Positions 17,854-26,605 of a DNA stretch of 64,000 bases are shown here, in pieces; within the stretch, counting starts at the first letter, position 1, and every line of letters begins with the position of its first letter. The notes beneath the pieces are model-generated. The model was given only the letters and a program-made list of their open reading frames with translations, did no database searches and was not told where the DNA came from. A program made the translations under genes and the position numbers. This stretch comes from Ruminococcus sp. (lineage in GTDB: Bacteria; Bacillota; Clostridia; Oscillospirales; Ruminococcaceae), in the NCBI GenBank assembly GCA_029062165.1, contig JAIDQQ010000024.1, positions 62,001 to 126,000 on the forward strand. The letters are read 5' to 3'.

Positions 17854-19083
17854 TCACCCTTTAAGATATTCCGCCATATTTTCGGCAAAAATAGCGTAAC
17901 CTTTAGTCGGGTCTGAAACAAATACGTGTGTGACCGCTCCTATAATTTTATCGTTCTGTATGACAGGGCTTCCGCTCATACCCTGTACGATACCGCCGGT
18001 TATGTCAAGTAATTCCTCGTCGGTAATGCGGATAATCATATTTTTGGTACTTTCCGGACTGTTATAATCTATTTTTTCTATCTCGACTTTGTATTTCTTC
18101 GGAGTATCGCCGGAAACTGTCGTCAGTATTTCCGCCTCACCGGTTTTTACTTCCTGTCGATAGCCCATTTTATATTCACGTGAATTTTCGTACAGAGTTT
18201 TTACAGCTTCTTCCGAAAGTAAACCATATACACCACACGAATTATTTTTATTCAGTATGCCGAAACTTCCGCCGTACATGAATTGCCCATGTAGTTCACC
18301 TGGTATGCCCTTTGAACCTTTTTTTGTATCGGTAATTTCTACCTGTACCGCTTCACCGCTGTAAATCGGTACAAGTTCGCCTGTATCCGAATCGCATACA
18401 GGGTGTCCGAGACCGGCAAATTCTCCTGTAGTCTTGTTGAAAAATGTTATCGTACCTATACCGGCTATACTGTCCCGTACCCACATACCACCACGCCATT
18501 TTTCCGAAGTCGGTGAGTATTCGGCTTTAAGGAATACAGGGAAATCCTTGCCGTTACGTGATATTACTATTTTAATTTTTCTGCCCTCGCTGTTGTTGAT
18601 TACTTCCTGTATCTCGTCATTAGACGTTATGTTCTTTCCGTCGGCAGATTTTATTATGTCTCCTATCTGTATTCCGGCAACTTCCGCCGGACATATTTTT
18701 TCACCGTTCTGAGTTTCCACCTCACCGAGTTCAGTGACCATTACGCCATCCATAAGAAGTTTTATTCCGAATGGATTTCCACCGGCAACGAGTACAGGGG
18801 CTTGTTCTTCATGGACTTCTATATTTTTAACCGGTATAGCTCCGAAAAGTGTAAGTGTTGCTTGTGAAGTACCGCCTGAATTTCCCGATACCGCTATAGT
18901 ATCGTCTGAACTGCTGAAACAGGAAATTTCCGGATATTGTGCAATTTTTATCTCCTGACCGTATGGTGTCGTAAGTCTTGATGGCAGATGTACAGAATAA
19001 TATCCGGCAGTACCGAATAATCCGACAAGTGCAACAGATAATACTACTGCTGTACCTTTTATGATTTTTCTTCTGAAACGCAT
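17854..19083 (-). CDS. spoIVB: SpoIVB sporulation serine peptidase
   Basis: 409 residues. In sporulation SpoIVB is secreted from the forespore and cleaves SpoIVFA, releasing pro-sigma-K processing. An N-terminal hydrophobic anchor (about residues 10-30) is followed by a PDZ domain ('GVMVTELGEVETQNGEKICP', about 110-190). The S55 peptidase domain ends 'GMSGSPVIQNDKIIGAVTHV', where Ser near 372 is the catalytic residue. 'HVFVSDPTKGYAIF' is the family-typical C-terminus. It is a stand-alone minus-strand gene; spo0A is not next to it here. An AAAGGA site precedes the ATG. Confidence 0.93.
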   Translation of the reverse strand: MRFRRKIIKGTAVVLSVALVGLFGTAGYYSVHLPSRLTTPYGQEIKIAQYPEISCFSSSDDTIAVSGNSGGTSQATLTLFGAIPVKNIEVHEEQAPVLVAGGNPFGIKLLMDGVMVTELGEVETQNGEKICPAEVAGIQIGDIIKSADGKNITSNDEIQEVINNSEGRKIKIVISRNGKDFPVFLKAEYSPTSEKWRGGMWVRDSIAGIGTITFFNKTTGEFAGLGHPVCDSDTGELVPIYSGEAVQVEITDTKKGSKGIPGELHGQFMYGGSFGILNKNNSCGVYGLLSEEAVKTLYENSREYKMGYRQEVKTGEAEILTTVSGDTPKKYKVEIEKIDYNSPESTKNMIIRITDEELLDITGGIVQGMSGSPVIQNDKIIGAVTHVFVSDPTKGYAIFAENMAEYLKG

Positions 19084-19322
19084 TTAATATAAATCCTTTC
19101 TTTTATCTTTCAGCTTGTGAACGCTTTTATTATATGTTTACAGAACGCTTTTATAATTGAGAAATTACCGCATTTTTTACTGATTATTCCATAAAAATAC
19201 AGGGAATTACTAAAAATGTCAGAAAAATCAAAAAAGAACATTGTTTTTTGTGTTTTGCCTGTTAAATTTCACGGAAACTTATTTTTTATACTATGTAAAT
19301 ATTTCATAATTATATTATAACC
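19084..19322. promoter_or_regulatory. Leader region of spoIVB with a 24-base-spaced direct repeat
   Basis: About 240 bases without a gene. The 12-mer GAACGCTTTTAT occurs twice, at 19119-19130 and 19143-19154, about 35 and 60 bases before the spoIVB start. On the minus strand the segment between holds a CATATAATA run that could serve as a forespore sigma-factor -10, but no clear -35 accompanies it. Nothing else is recognisable. Confidence 0.4.
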
Positions 19323-19351
19323 AAAAAAGGACGTGAAAACCGTCCTTTTTT
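19323..19351 (-). terminator. Terminator after birA (bidirectional stem)
   Basis: 11-bp stem AAAAAAGGACG / CGTCCTTTTTT (19323-19333, 19341-19351), giving a T-run in either direction. It ends the minus-strand unit that finishes with birA. Confidence 0.85.
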
Positions 19352-19386
19352 GCGAATATAAAAAATTTTTTTATTTTGCTTTTAAA

Positions 19387-20370
19387 TTATTCAATCACCC
19401 GACACAGATTGGCTTCACCGGAACTTAAATGCCTTATAGTACCGTCGGGGAGTTTTATTATAAGATTAGCATTATCGTCGATACCCTCGGCAAATGCGAT
19501 TATAGTATTTCCGTTGACGTTTGCGGTTATAGTATTTCCGGTAAGAATTTCCCTGCTCCTGTACTCACGTATATATGAACGGCTACCTATACCGGAAATA
19601 TATTTTTCAAGACTGTTCAGGACTTCTGCACAAAGTCTGTTTCTGTCAAGTCTCAGACCTGTTTCTTCTTCTATGGAAGTAGCGTTTACTCTTAAATCAC
19701 GGCTGAAACTACCCTCTGAACTCCGGATATTTATTCCGATACCTACGACGGCGTAATCAAGTGACCGCATTTCCATACCTAATGAAGCCTCCGTAAGTAT
19801 ACCGCAAATTTTTCTGCCGTTCATGTACAGGTCATTGACCCATTTTATTTTGACGTCATGATTACATAGGTTTTCTATAGCGTCTGCAACCGCACAGGCA
19901 GTAGCCGAGGTTATAAGTGAGGCGGTTTTTATATCGAAGTCCGGACGCATTATAACACTCATATACAACCCTTTGCCCTTAGGTGAGACAAAATTTCTGC
20001 CCAGTCTGCCTTTACCTGAATTTTGAGTATCGGCTATTATGACAGTACCGGCAGAAATTCCGGCAGATGCCATTTCCTTGGCACAGGTATTAGTAGAGTT
20101 TATCTCATCATAAATTATAATCTGTTTGCCGAAATTTTCGGTTTTAAGATATGCCTGTATAAGTTTTTCGGAAAGCCGATTGTTTTCGGCGGAAAGTCTG
20201 TAACCTTTGGAAGTTACTGCTTCTATGGAATAACCTTCCGTTTCGAGTGATTTGACAGCTTTCCAGACGGCGTTACGACTTACACCGAGTTTTTCGGCGA
20301 GCATAGCACCTGAAATGTATTCTCCGCCGGATTCCGCAAGAGTTCCGAGAAGTGTTTCTTTAACGTTCAT
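19387..20370 (-). CDS. birA: Biotin-protein ligase / biotin operon repressor BirA
   Basis: 327 residues, the bifunctional length. An N-terminal winged helix ('GAMLAEKLGVSRNAVWKAVKSL', split by the fold, about 18-40) should bind DNA. The catalytic part shows the biotinyl-adenylate loop 'GKGRLGRNFVSPKGKGLYMS' (about 117-136), the 'KWVNDLYMNGRKICGILTE' segment (about 175-195) and a C-terminal SH3-like domain. It attaches biotin to carboxylase carrier proteins. It lies 14 bases after the glycosyltransferase gene and ends the unit. Confidence 0.94.
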   Translation of the reverse strand: MNVKETLLGTLAESGGEYISGAMLAEKLGVSRNAVWKAVKSLETEGYSIEAVTSKGYRLSAENNRLSEKLIQAYLKTENFGKQIIIYDEINSTNTCAKEMASAGISAGTVIIADTQNSGKGRLGRNFVSPKGKGLYMSVIMRPDFDIKTASLITSATACAVADAIENLCNHDVKIKWVNDLYMNGRKICGILTEASLGMEMRSLDYAVVGIGINIRSSEGSFSRDLRVNATSIEEETGLRLDRNRLCAEVLNSLEKYISGIGSRSYIREYRSREILTGNTITANVNGNTIIAFAEGIDDNANLIIKLPDGTIRHLSSGEANLCRVIE

Positions 20371-20384
20371 GAAAAAAATTCTCC

Positions 20385-21560
20385 TTATGTTTGATTTGAA
20401 ATATTTCTGAAAAAATCAATATATTTTTCGGTGACAGTTTTTCTGTCAAAATTGTTCTTTACGTATTCGCAACCGTTAAGACCCATTATTTCAGAAACTT
20501 CTTTATTTTTGAGCAGGTAATCAGTACAGGCTTTAAACTCCGGATAATTACTGAAATAAAGTCCGCCGTTTGATTCTGAAACAAAATTTTTAGTTACATT
20601 GCATTTTTCGTGTACGAGTACCGGACGTCCGCACAACCAGTTTTCCATTATGACAAGCGAAAAACTTTCATTGACTGACGGTTGACATAAAAACTCACAG
20701 GCGGACATAGCATTAAATTTATCCTGTTCCGAGATGTAACCTAAATCAATTATATTTTTTACGTATATATATTTTCCGCCACCGGTGAGGACGAGTTTCA
20801 GATTGTTATTTTTTGAGTATTGATTAAAATATCTGATAAGAGTATCGATGTTTTTTCCGGAATCCTTTCTGCCGGAGTAGAGTATGAACGGCTGGTTTAT
20901 TCTGAATTTTTTCCGGAAATGTTTGGGATTTGGTTTAATATCGGTATTCATACCGATACCGGCGACAAGAGTTTCAGTATTATCGAGATTATATAATTTT
21001 TCCGCAAGTAATTTTTCCGGCAGAGAGTTGAAGACCATTCCGGCGACTTTCGGGAAAGTTTTCCGAAAGTGTTTCATATAGGCATATGATTCGTCATGCA
21101 GACACGGTATAATTACCGATTTTTCCGGAAAAAGTTTCGCACCATAATAAGTAGTACCGAACATATACGGCGTAAATACAAACAGTGAATAATTACCGGA
21201 ATTTTCACGCATATAGCGGTAAAGACTGTTACTGTTAATCATTTCACGGAGGAAAATTTTTTCCTGTGCGTAACTGACCGGAATATTATTAATAAATCTG
21301 AAATTTATGTCATCGAAAGCATGAGTATCACGTTTCCGGACACAGAAACGTCTTACGGGAATATAGTTTTTATTGAAATAGATTCCCTCATTGTAGTAAT
21401 TTTTATTCCAGTCGGAACTGAAAGATTCGGCACACGTCGTAAGGATTTCAAGCGGAACAGTTCTTTTATGAAGTTCAGCAGTGAGGTCACGGAGCATATT
21501 TTCAGCACCACCGGAAATATTATCGCTGTACCACGGAATTACAAAACCTAATTTTTTCAT
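20385..21560 (-). CDS. Glycosyltransferase family 4-like protein (A)
   Basis: 391 residues with a GT-B fold. The N-terminal domain starts 'MKKLGFVIPWYSDNISGGAE', the GT4-like acceptor loop. The C-terminal nucleotide-sugar domain shows 'FILYSGRKDSGKNIDTLIRY' and the E-x7-E region 'NESFSLVIMENWLCGRPVL'. No membrane helix or signal peptide is present, so it acts at the inner membrane face or in the cytoplasm. Its start overlaps the end of the next glycosyltransferase gene (ATGA), so the two are made together. Likely role: surface polysaccharide or glycoprotein synthesis. Confidence 0.85.
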   Translation of the reverse strand: MKKLGFVIPWYSDNISGGAENMLRDLTAELHKRTVPLEILTTCAESFSSDWNKNYYNEGIYFNKNYIPVRRFCVRKRDTHAFDDINFRFINNIPVSYAQEKIFLREMINSNSLYRYMRENSGNYSLFVFTPYMFGTTYYGAKLFPEKSVIIPCLHDESYAYMKHFRKTFPKVAGMVFNSLPEKLLAEKLYNLDNTETLVAGIGMNTDIKPNPKHFRKKFRINQPFILYSGRKDSGKNIDTLIRYFNQYSKNNNLKLVLTGGGKYIYVKNIIDLGYISEQDKFNAMSACEFLCQPSVNESFSLVIMENWLCGRPVLVHEKCNVTKNFVSESNGGLYFSNYPEFKACTDYLLKNKEVSEIMGLNGCEYVKNNFDRKTVTEKYIDFFRNISNQT

Positions 21561-22729
21561 ATATTTTCATCCTTTATGAAGTCTGTGAGTATTTTTTTCA
21601 GCATACCGGAAGTTTTTCTGTACGAAAAATCACGTAGTCTGTTTCGTTGAGAGTTTATAATATTCTGACGTAAATTTTCGTCGGTTAAGATTTCGTGGAT
21701 TATACCGGCAGTACGTAATGGGTCATTATCGGGAATAATTATACCGCTGTCGCCGAGAGTTTCCGGCACTGCACCGGCATCAAGGGCGATTATGGGTACA
21801 TTAAAAAACATAGCTTCGACAAGCGGTACACAGAAACCTTCGTGTTCGCTCATACACAGAAAAATATCCGCCACACGATAATATGAAATTATTTCGCTGA
21901 AATCGACGTGACCTGTAAATATTACGTCCTTAAGATTCAGCATTTCAACGTATTTTTTAAGACGTTCGTAATAAATTTCAGTACCAGCCCACGAACCTAC
22001 GAGAATAAGTCTGGATTCAGGATTTATTTTCTTATAGAAGTAAAAAGTTTTAATAATATCCTCGTGTTTTTTGTTGGGAGCGATTCTGCCGACGAAAATA
22101 ATATTAGTCTTGTTATCGGAATATCTTTCAAAAACAGATATATCCGGAGACGATTTATATTTTCTGAACGGTATCAGTACAGGACATACTTTTATATTAC
22201 ATTTATATCCGTATTCAATAAGCTGTGTTTTATTATATTCTGAATCCGCAATACACAGACTGAAAGTATTATTTAAATATTCAAGACCTTTATAACCATA
22301 ATTTATCAGTGTAAATAATTCACGACTATAAGGTCTGAAAAATTCAGGCGGTGTTATATTATGATATATCATAATTTTATTATATGGAAATTTATTTATT
22401 GAAAAATTAATATCTGAACCAGTAGACATATGATATATTAAAATATCATTTCTAGATATATTATGATTATATAATATCTTGTCTGAAAGTATATTGTTGT
22501 CATTGATTGTATTATATCCAGTCATATTGAATAATATATTTTTCGATATATCTGAATTTGATAAAAATTCCATTTCAGATATATTCCGGACAGGCATATT
22601 TTTTCCCGATATTTCAGCATAAATTTCGGTATCAATGCCCATTTTTTCAATGACTTTCTTAATAGCAAATGCATAATTGCTTATGGCGTCGCCGTAAGAG
22701 ACAGTCGGGAGTAATTGTATAATTTTCAT
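21557..22729 (-). CDS. Glycosyltransferase family 4 protein (B)
   Basis: About 390 residues from the ATG at 22729, which directly follows the stop of the upstream gene. A longer frame reaches into that gene and is not supported. The N-terminus 'MKIIQLLPTVSYGDAISNYA' is a GT4 start. The donor domain shows 'IIFVGRIAPNKKHEDIIKTF', 'VIFTGHVDFSEIISYYRVADIF' (in parts) and the E-x7-E motif 'EHEGFCVPLVEAMFFNVP'. It ends with a helical tail. The 22380-22560 part is more AT-rich than the rest of the gene. It probably acts in the same glycan pathway as its partner. Confidence 0.87.
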   Translation of the reverse strand: MKIIQLLPTVSYGDAISNYAFAIKKVIEKMGIDTEIYAEISGKNMPVRNISEMEFLSNSDISKNILFNMTGYNTINDNNILSDKILYNHNISRNDILIYHMSTGSDINFSINKFPYNKIMIYHNITPPEFFRPYSRELFTLINYGYKGLEYLNNTFSLCIADSEYNKTQLIEYGYKCNIKVCPVLIPFRKYKSSPDISVFERYSDNKTNIIFVGRIAPNKKHEDIIKTFYFYKKINPESRLILVGSWAGTEIYYERLKKYVEMLNLKDVIFTGHVDFSEIISYYRVADIFLCMSEHEGFCVPLVEAMFFNVPIIALDAGAVPETLGDSGIIIPDNDPLRTAGIIHEILTDENLRQNIINSQRNRLRDFSYRKTSGMLKKILTDFIKDENI

Positions 22730-22730
22730 G

Positions 22731-23129
22731 TCATTCACCGTATAAATCTTCCATAAGACGTTTATTTTCCTGCTCCAGTTTTTCAATACGCTGTATCAGT
22801 TTTTTTTGAGTATTCCGCATAGAAGTAAGTGCGGTTTCCGTTGAGGCGTTGAAGTTGTTCTGTTCATTGACGAGTGGTTCAATATAGAATTTAATCATCT
22901 TCCTTACAGACTTTTTCATGAAAATTTTCAGCTTATTGCCGGTAAAATTCATATAAGAATGTATATAGGAATATGCACGTAAATTTTCTATAGCCTTGTC
23001 TGGATTTTCAGGAATTTCCGCACCTGACGGTTTGTTATACGGAACGTCTTTGAAATCGGGTATATTTTTTTCTTTTATATCACTTTTGAGTTGTGACATT
23101 ATTTTTTCTGTATTTACGGAATTATTCAT
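22731..23129 (-). CDS. Small helical protein ahead of glycosyltransferases
   Basis: About 132 residues, no signal peptide. The start at 23129 is chosen because the GGAG site sits directly against the earlier ATG at 23138 but 9 bases from this one. A central segment 'KSVRKMIKFYIEPLVNEQNN' followed by 'FNASTETALTSMRNTQKKLI' and a C-terminal coiled coil ('RIEKLEQENKRLME') resembles the N-terminal helical region of many surface-glycan methyltransferases and glycosyltransferases. Here that region stands alone, with the enzyme part absent. I infer a scaffold for the two glycosyltransferases encoded after it. Confidence 0.65.
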   Translation of the reverse strand: MNNSVNTEKIMSQLKSDIKEKNIPDFKDVPYNKPSGAEIPENPDKAIENLRAYSYIHSYMNFTGNKLKIFMKKSVRKMIKFYIEPLVNEQNNFNASTETALTSMRNTQKKLIQRIEKLEQENKRLMEDLYGE

Positions 23130-23158
23130 GTTTATCATCTCCGGATATTATTTTTATT

Positions 23159-23187
23159 ATTATAACATAATTGACATAAAGTGTCAA
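23159..23187 (-). promoter_or_regulatory. Promoter of the glycosyltransferase-birA unit with overlapping dyad
   Basis: On the minus strand TTGACA (23187-23182), 17-base spacer, TATAAT (23164-23159). The -35 box is half of an inverted repeat TTGACA-TAAAG-TGTCAA (23171-23187), a possible operator. Confidence 0.75.
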
Positions 23188-23246
23188 GGTAATGCACTTT
23201 CTTATTCTTAAAACAACAAACTTTTTAATAAAATTTCACATATCTA

Positions 23247-23275
23247 TTGACAAAATCAAAAAAATGTGATATAAT
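23247..23275 (+). promoter_or_regulatory. Promoter of the surface-protein gene
   Basis: Perfect consensus TTGACA (23247-23252), 17-base spacer, TATAAT (23270-23275), about 30 bases before the start codon. Confidence 0.85.
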
Positions 23276-23305
23276 TGTGAAAATTAAAAAATAAAGGAGT
23301 ACAAT

Positions 23306-25513
23306 ATGAAACTTAAATATAAGAAAATTCTTGCACAGATTTTATCTGTAGCAGTGGCAGGCAGTAATTTTGCAGTGCCGGTAGTCTGTACGAATAATCC
23401 CATTATAAGTGTAAACGCCGAGGAATCCGAACAGGATACACATGACGATAATGAAGAGGAAGTAACTGACGAAGATTACAGTGAAGAGGACTATTCCGAA
23501 GAAGAATATTCCGACGAGGAATATTTTGAAGAAGAGTATTCTGACGAGGAATACTTTGAAGAAGATTATTTCGACGACGAGTATTCTGAAGAAGATGATA
23601 TTTATGATGTTGAAGAGACAACTCCGCAGGAATCCGAACAGATGTATGAAGTATATGAAATACTTGAAAGTCTTCAGGCTGAAATGGCTATATTAGATGA
23701 AATGCCACAGGACGACGGTTGGAAAAAGGCTTATGCTGATTTCCTCAAAGAAAAACACGAAGAAGATAAGAATATGCGTTTTGCATTGGCTTATATTGAT
23801 AATGATGATATGCCGGAACTTATATTAGAAAGTGGTTTTCAACATTATGCTACCGGCGGTGCATATGTATATAATAACGGAAGTGTTGTTGAATTAGGTG
23901 GCAATTCAACTAACGGACAATTTTATTATTCTGAAAAAAACAATATAATTTGTTCAACGTGGTATACAAATGGTATTGGTGGAATTGGTACAAGTCTTAG
24001 CTATATAACTGATGGTCACCATAAAGCAATAGTATCTTTTTATAGTTATTATGATGATAGTAAAGCTCAGGAAGTTTATCAGGTAAATAGTAAGGACGTT
24101 ACCAAAGAAGAATATGATGCTAAATTAAAAGAATATCAGATAGACTTATCAAATAATTCTGCAATGGGAAAACCGTTGACTATTATCAATTATGCTGATA
24201 TGTATGAAATAACAGATGAAAATATTGATGAATACATAGGTACTATTGAAGAAGATACATCTTCCGGCGAAAATTCGGGAACTTCCACAACAATTTCTAC
24301 CGCAACCACTACCGGAACAACTACAGAAACTACTACAACAACCACAACAAAAGAACCTGCTATCACTTATGAATGGTATGTTGAACCCTCGGTAGAAGCA
24401 GACGATATAAATTCAGTAGGTATATTCATGGAATCTATCTCTTATGACAAAGATGATTATGAATATAATTACGGACAGTTTGCAGATACCGGATATGCCA
24501 TAGTAAAAGACGGCGATTTTTACGGCGTTATTGATATGAACGGAAATGTAGTCATTGAAACTGATTATGTCCTGATACGTGGTGCAATAAATGACCACTT
24601 CCGGTTATATGACGAAGAAGGCAAATATACATATTTCTGTTGTGAAACAGGCGAGTACTTAGACCCACAAGAACCTTATTGTGCATGGTGCGAAAGAACT
24701 TTATTATCAGATGTATGTTCAAGTTACTACTGTTATGACCCCGACAGAGATTTACTGGCTTATATCGGAGTAATGCCAAAGAGTAATAATGAAGAAGAGT
24801 CCATAACATTGAACGGTCAGAACAGCAGTGGTACAACCATTGATTTTCCGGAGGGAAAAACTATTCCGGTAAGAATGGTTTCAATTGAATCAGATGACGA
24901 AGTTATACTTTATGACAGTTACGGTATAATGCGTGACGGTGAAATTATTGTCGATTTTAATTACGATAATGCACTTTCATATAAGGACGGCATAACGGCT
25001 GTCGAACAGGACGGCGAATGGTATTATTATGACGAAGACGGTTATCAGATTATAGAAGATTCCTGTGAAGGCTCATATTACTTCAACGTCAATAACGAAG
25101 ATTATATACCGTATCTTCCGTCAGAAGAGTATATAGCATTCAATACTGCATGGGGTGGCGGATACTATTCAACAGACGGCGGTGTAGTAATCCCTGTAGG
25201 AGAGTTCGCAGAAGCAAGACCTGTATTTAATGGTCTTGCATGGGTAAAAGACCATGCAACAGGCTTATGGGGAGTAATCCAGCTTACAGGCGAAAGGGCA
25301 GACGCTCCGGAAAATAATGACGATAACAGCGATTCCGAAGAAGACGGCGACGAAAATAACAGTTCAAATAGCAGTTCAAATAACAGTTCTTCTTCTTCCG
25401 GAAGTAACGGAAAAGCCGCCCCTAAAACCGGCGACGATTTCGGAAATGTTTTCGCATTGCTTGCACTTTCTTTAGGTGTAATGGTTGTTTCAATGAAACG
25501 CAGGGAAAAATAA
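23306..25513 (+). CDS. Secreted acidic surface protein with WG-type repeats and PKTG sorting signal
   Basis: 735 residues. A signal peptide (about 1-38, 'IISVNAEES' at the cut) is followed by a very acidic stretch (about 40-110) built from five-residue units such as 'SDEEY' and 'FEEEY'. Next is a domain with 'AYIDNDDMPELILESG', a DxDxDxPELI-type motif of extracellular Firmicutes domains. A Thr/Ser-rich linker (about 315-350) then leads to repeats resembling WG units ('DFYGVIDMNGNVVIETDYV', 'GLWGVIQLTGE'). The end is an Asn/Ser linker, 'APKTGDD', a hydrophobic helix and 'KRREK', a variant LPxTG signal. The protein should be covalently attached to peptidoglycan. Its own strong promoter and a terminator flank it. 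Confidence 0.85.
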   Translation: MKLKYKKILAQILSVAVAGSNFAVPVVCTNNPIISVNAEESEQDTHDDNEEEVTDEDYSEEDYSEEEYSDEEYFEEEYSDEEYFEEDYFDDEYSEEDDIYDVEETTPQESEQMYEVYEILESLQAEMAILDEMPQDDGWKKAYADFLKEKHEEDKNMRFALAYIDNDDMPELILESGFQHYATGGAYVYNNGSVVELGGNSTNGQFYYSEKNNIICSTWYTNGIGGIGTSLSYITDGHHKAIVSFYSYYDDSKAQEVYQVNSKDVTKEEYDAKLKEYQIDLSNNSAMGKPLTIINYADMYEITDENIDEYIGTIEEDTSSGENSGTSTTISTATTTGTTTETTTTTTTKEPAITYEWYVEPSVEADDINSVGIFMESISYDKDDYEYNYGQFADTGYAIVKDGDFYGVIDMNGNVVIETDYVLIRGAINDHFRLYDEEGKYTYFCCETGEYLDPQEPYCAWCERTLLSDVCSSYYCYDPDRDLLAYIGVMPKSNNEEESITLNGQNSSGTTIDFPEGKTIPVRMVSIESDDEVILYDSYGIMRDGEIIVDFNYDNALSYKDGITAVEQDGEWYYYDEDGYQIIEDSCEGSYYFNVNNEDYIPYLPSEEYIAFNTAWGGGYYSTDGGVVIPVGEFAEARPVFNGLAWVKDHATGLWGVIQLTGERADAPENNDDNSDSEEDGDENNSSNSSSNNSSSSSGSNGKAAPKTGDDFGNVFALLALSLGVMVVSMKRREK

Positions 25514-25526
25514 TTTAAATATAAAA

Positions 25527-25554
25527 CAGAACTCTCCGGAGTTCTGTTTTTTTT
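25527..25554 (+). terminator. Terminator of the surface-protein gene
   Basis: Palindromic stem CAGAACTC / GAGTTCTG with a TCCG loop (25527-25546), then eight T's. Confidence 0.92.
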
Positions 25555-25580
25555 GAAATATATAAATTATCTATTGACCC

Positions 25581-25610
25581 TTGACAAAATCCGGTTGTAT
25601 AGTATATAAT
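25581..25610 (+). promoter_or_regulatory. Promoter of the cysE unit
   Basis: TTGACA (25581-25586), 18-base spacer, TATAAT (25605-25610). The predicted start near 25617 is about 20 bases before the T-box stem I. Confidence 0.8.
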
Positions 25611-25635
25611 ATTATAAGCAATATTTAATAAAAGC

Positions 25636-25859
25636 GTAGCAGTCAGAGTAATTTTTATCTTGTTTTTCAGAGAGTATCGGGTTGGTGCGACGATATAAAC
25701 CATAAAAATGAAGTGCGACTGTCAGCTCCGCAGAGGAAATAACAGTATTCTGTGGCGTAGGTCTCACGTTACGGGAAATGCTATAAACGGAGTGGAACAG
25801 CGTTTATATACGTCTCCGGAGGGTATTTTTCTGTGTGCCTCCGGAGACTGAATTTTTTT
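25636..25859 (+). promoter_or_regulatory. T-box riboswitch sensing uncharged tRNA-Cys
   Basis: Stem I closes with CAGTC (near 25641) against GACTG (near 25716). It contains an AGAGTA loop-E element on the 5' side, a GGTTGGTGCGACG distal region and, directly before the closing arm, the codon TGC (about 25712-25714) as the Cys specifier. The antiterminator is a TATAAACG / CGTTTATA helix (25782-25808) holding the T-box bulge GGAGTGGAACAG. Its TGGA can pair with the UCCA end expected for tRNA-Cys (discriminator U73). The competing terminator is the next feature. Regulation of cysE by cysteine supply is established for this RNA class. Confidence 0.9.
25812..25859 (+). terminator. T-box terminator hairpin
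   Basis: 11-bp perfect stem GTCTCCGGAGG / CCTCCGGAGAC (25812-25822, 25838-25848) and a run of seven T's (25853-25859), just before the cysE ribosome site. Confidence 0.92.
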
Positions 25860-25875
25860 AAGAGGAGGAAATATT

Positions 25876-26523
25876 TTGTTTGAATATATAAAAAGAGATA
25901 TAAGGCTCATACGAGAACGTGACCCAGCTGTACACAGTACGCTTGAAATACTGCTGACATATCCCAGTCTGACGGCAGTAAGAAGTTATCGTATAGCCCA
26001 CTGGTTTTATAAAAGAAATATGTTTACCGTTGCAAGAATGATTTCACAGCATTCGAGACGGAAGACCGGTATAGAAATACACCCTGGTGCAGAGATAGGA
26101 AAGGGACTTTTCATTGACCACGGTATGGGCGTTGTAATAGGTGAAACTGCCGTGATAGGCGATAACTGTCTGTTGTATCAGGGCGTGACACTTGGCGGTA
26201 CTGGTAAGGATAAAGGTAAAAGACACCCCACACTTGGACATAACGTACTTGTCGGAGCAGGTGCGAAAGTATTAGGTCCTTTTAAAGTCGGAAACAATGT
26301 AAAAATCGCCGCCAATGCAGTTGTACTGAATGAAATTCCCGATAACTGTACGGCAGTAGGCGTACCGGCAAGAGTAGTAAAAAGAAACGGAAAGAAAATC
26401 TGTAAGGATGTTTGCAGTGAAATTGACCAGATACACATTCCTGACCCTGTATCACAGGAATTATGTCGGCTTAGTACGGAATTTGAAAGACTTAGGAAAG
26501 AAGTTTCAGATATGAAAAAATAA
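25876..26523 (+). CDS. cysE: Serine O-acetyltransferase (CysE)
   Basis: 215 residues, a short CysE of the epsC/cysE type. It acetylates serine for cysteine synthesis. An N-terminal helical part leads into a left-handed beta-helix of hexapeptide repeats: 'EIHPGAEIGKGLFIDHGMGV' with the catalytic His, 'GVTLGGTGKDKGKRHPTLG' and 'VGAGAKVLGPFKVG'. It starts at a TTG; AGAGGAGG lies 7 bases upstream, and no ATG gives the right length. Expression should be under the tRNA-Cys T-box. Confidence 0.96.
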   Translation: MFEYIKRDIRLIRERDPAVHSTLEILLTYPSLTAVRSYRIAHWFYKRNMFTVARMISQHSRRKTGIEIHPGAEIGKGLFIDHGMGVVIGETAVIGDNCLLYQGVTLGGTGKDKGKRHPTLGHNVLVGAGAKVLGPFKVGNNVKIAANAVVLNEIPDNCTAVGVPARVVKRNGKKICKDVCSEIDQIHIPDPVSQELCRLSTEFERLRKEVSDMKK

Positions 26524-26605
26524 GTCTGTAATATGCCGGTGTTCGTGACGGATACCGGCAATGAAAAAATTCCGTACCAACAAAAATAAAAAGGAGTTTT
26601 TAAGA

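Noticed and set aside
23403..23621. Minus-strand frame rich in Asn/Arg/Leu
   Set aside because: Antisense of the acidic repeat of the surface protein; composition is a by-product of the repeat.
26534..26560. Hairpin after cysE as a terminator
   Set aside because: The 7-bp stem has a 13-base loop and only AATGAAAAAA after it, with no T-run; transcription probably continues into the next genes.
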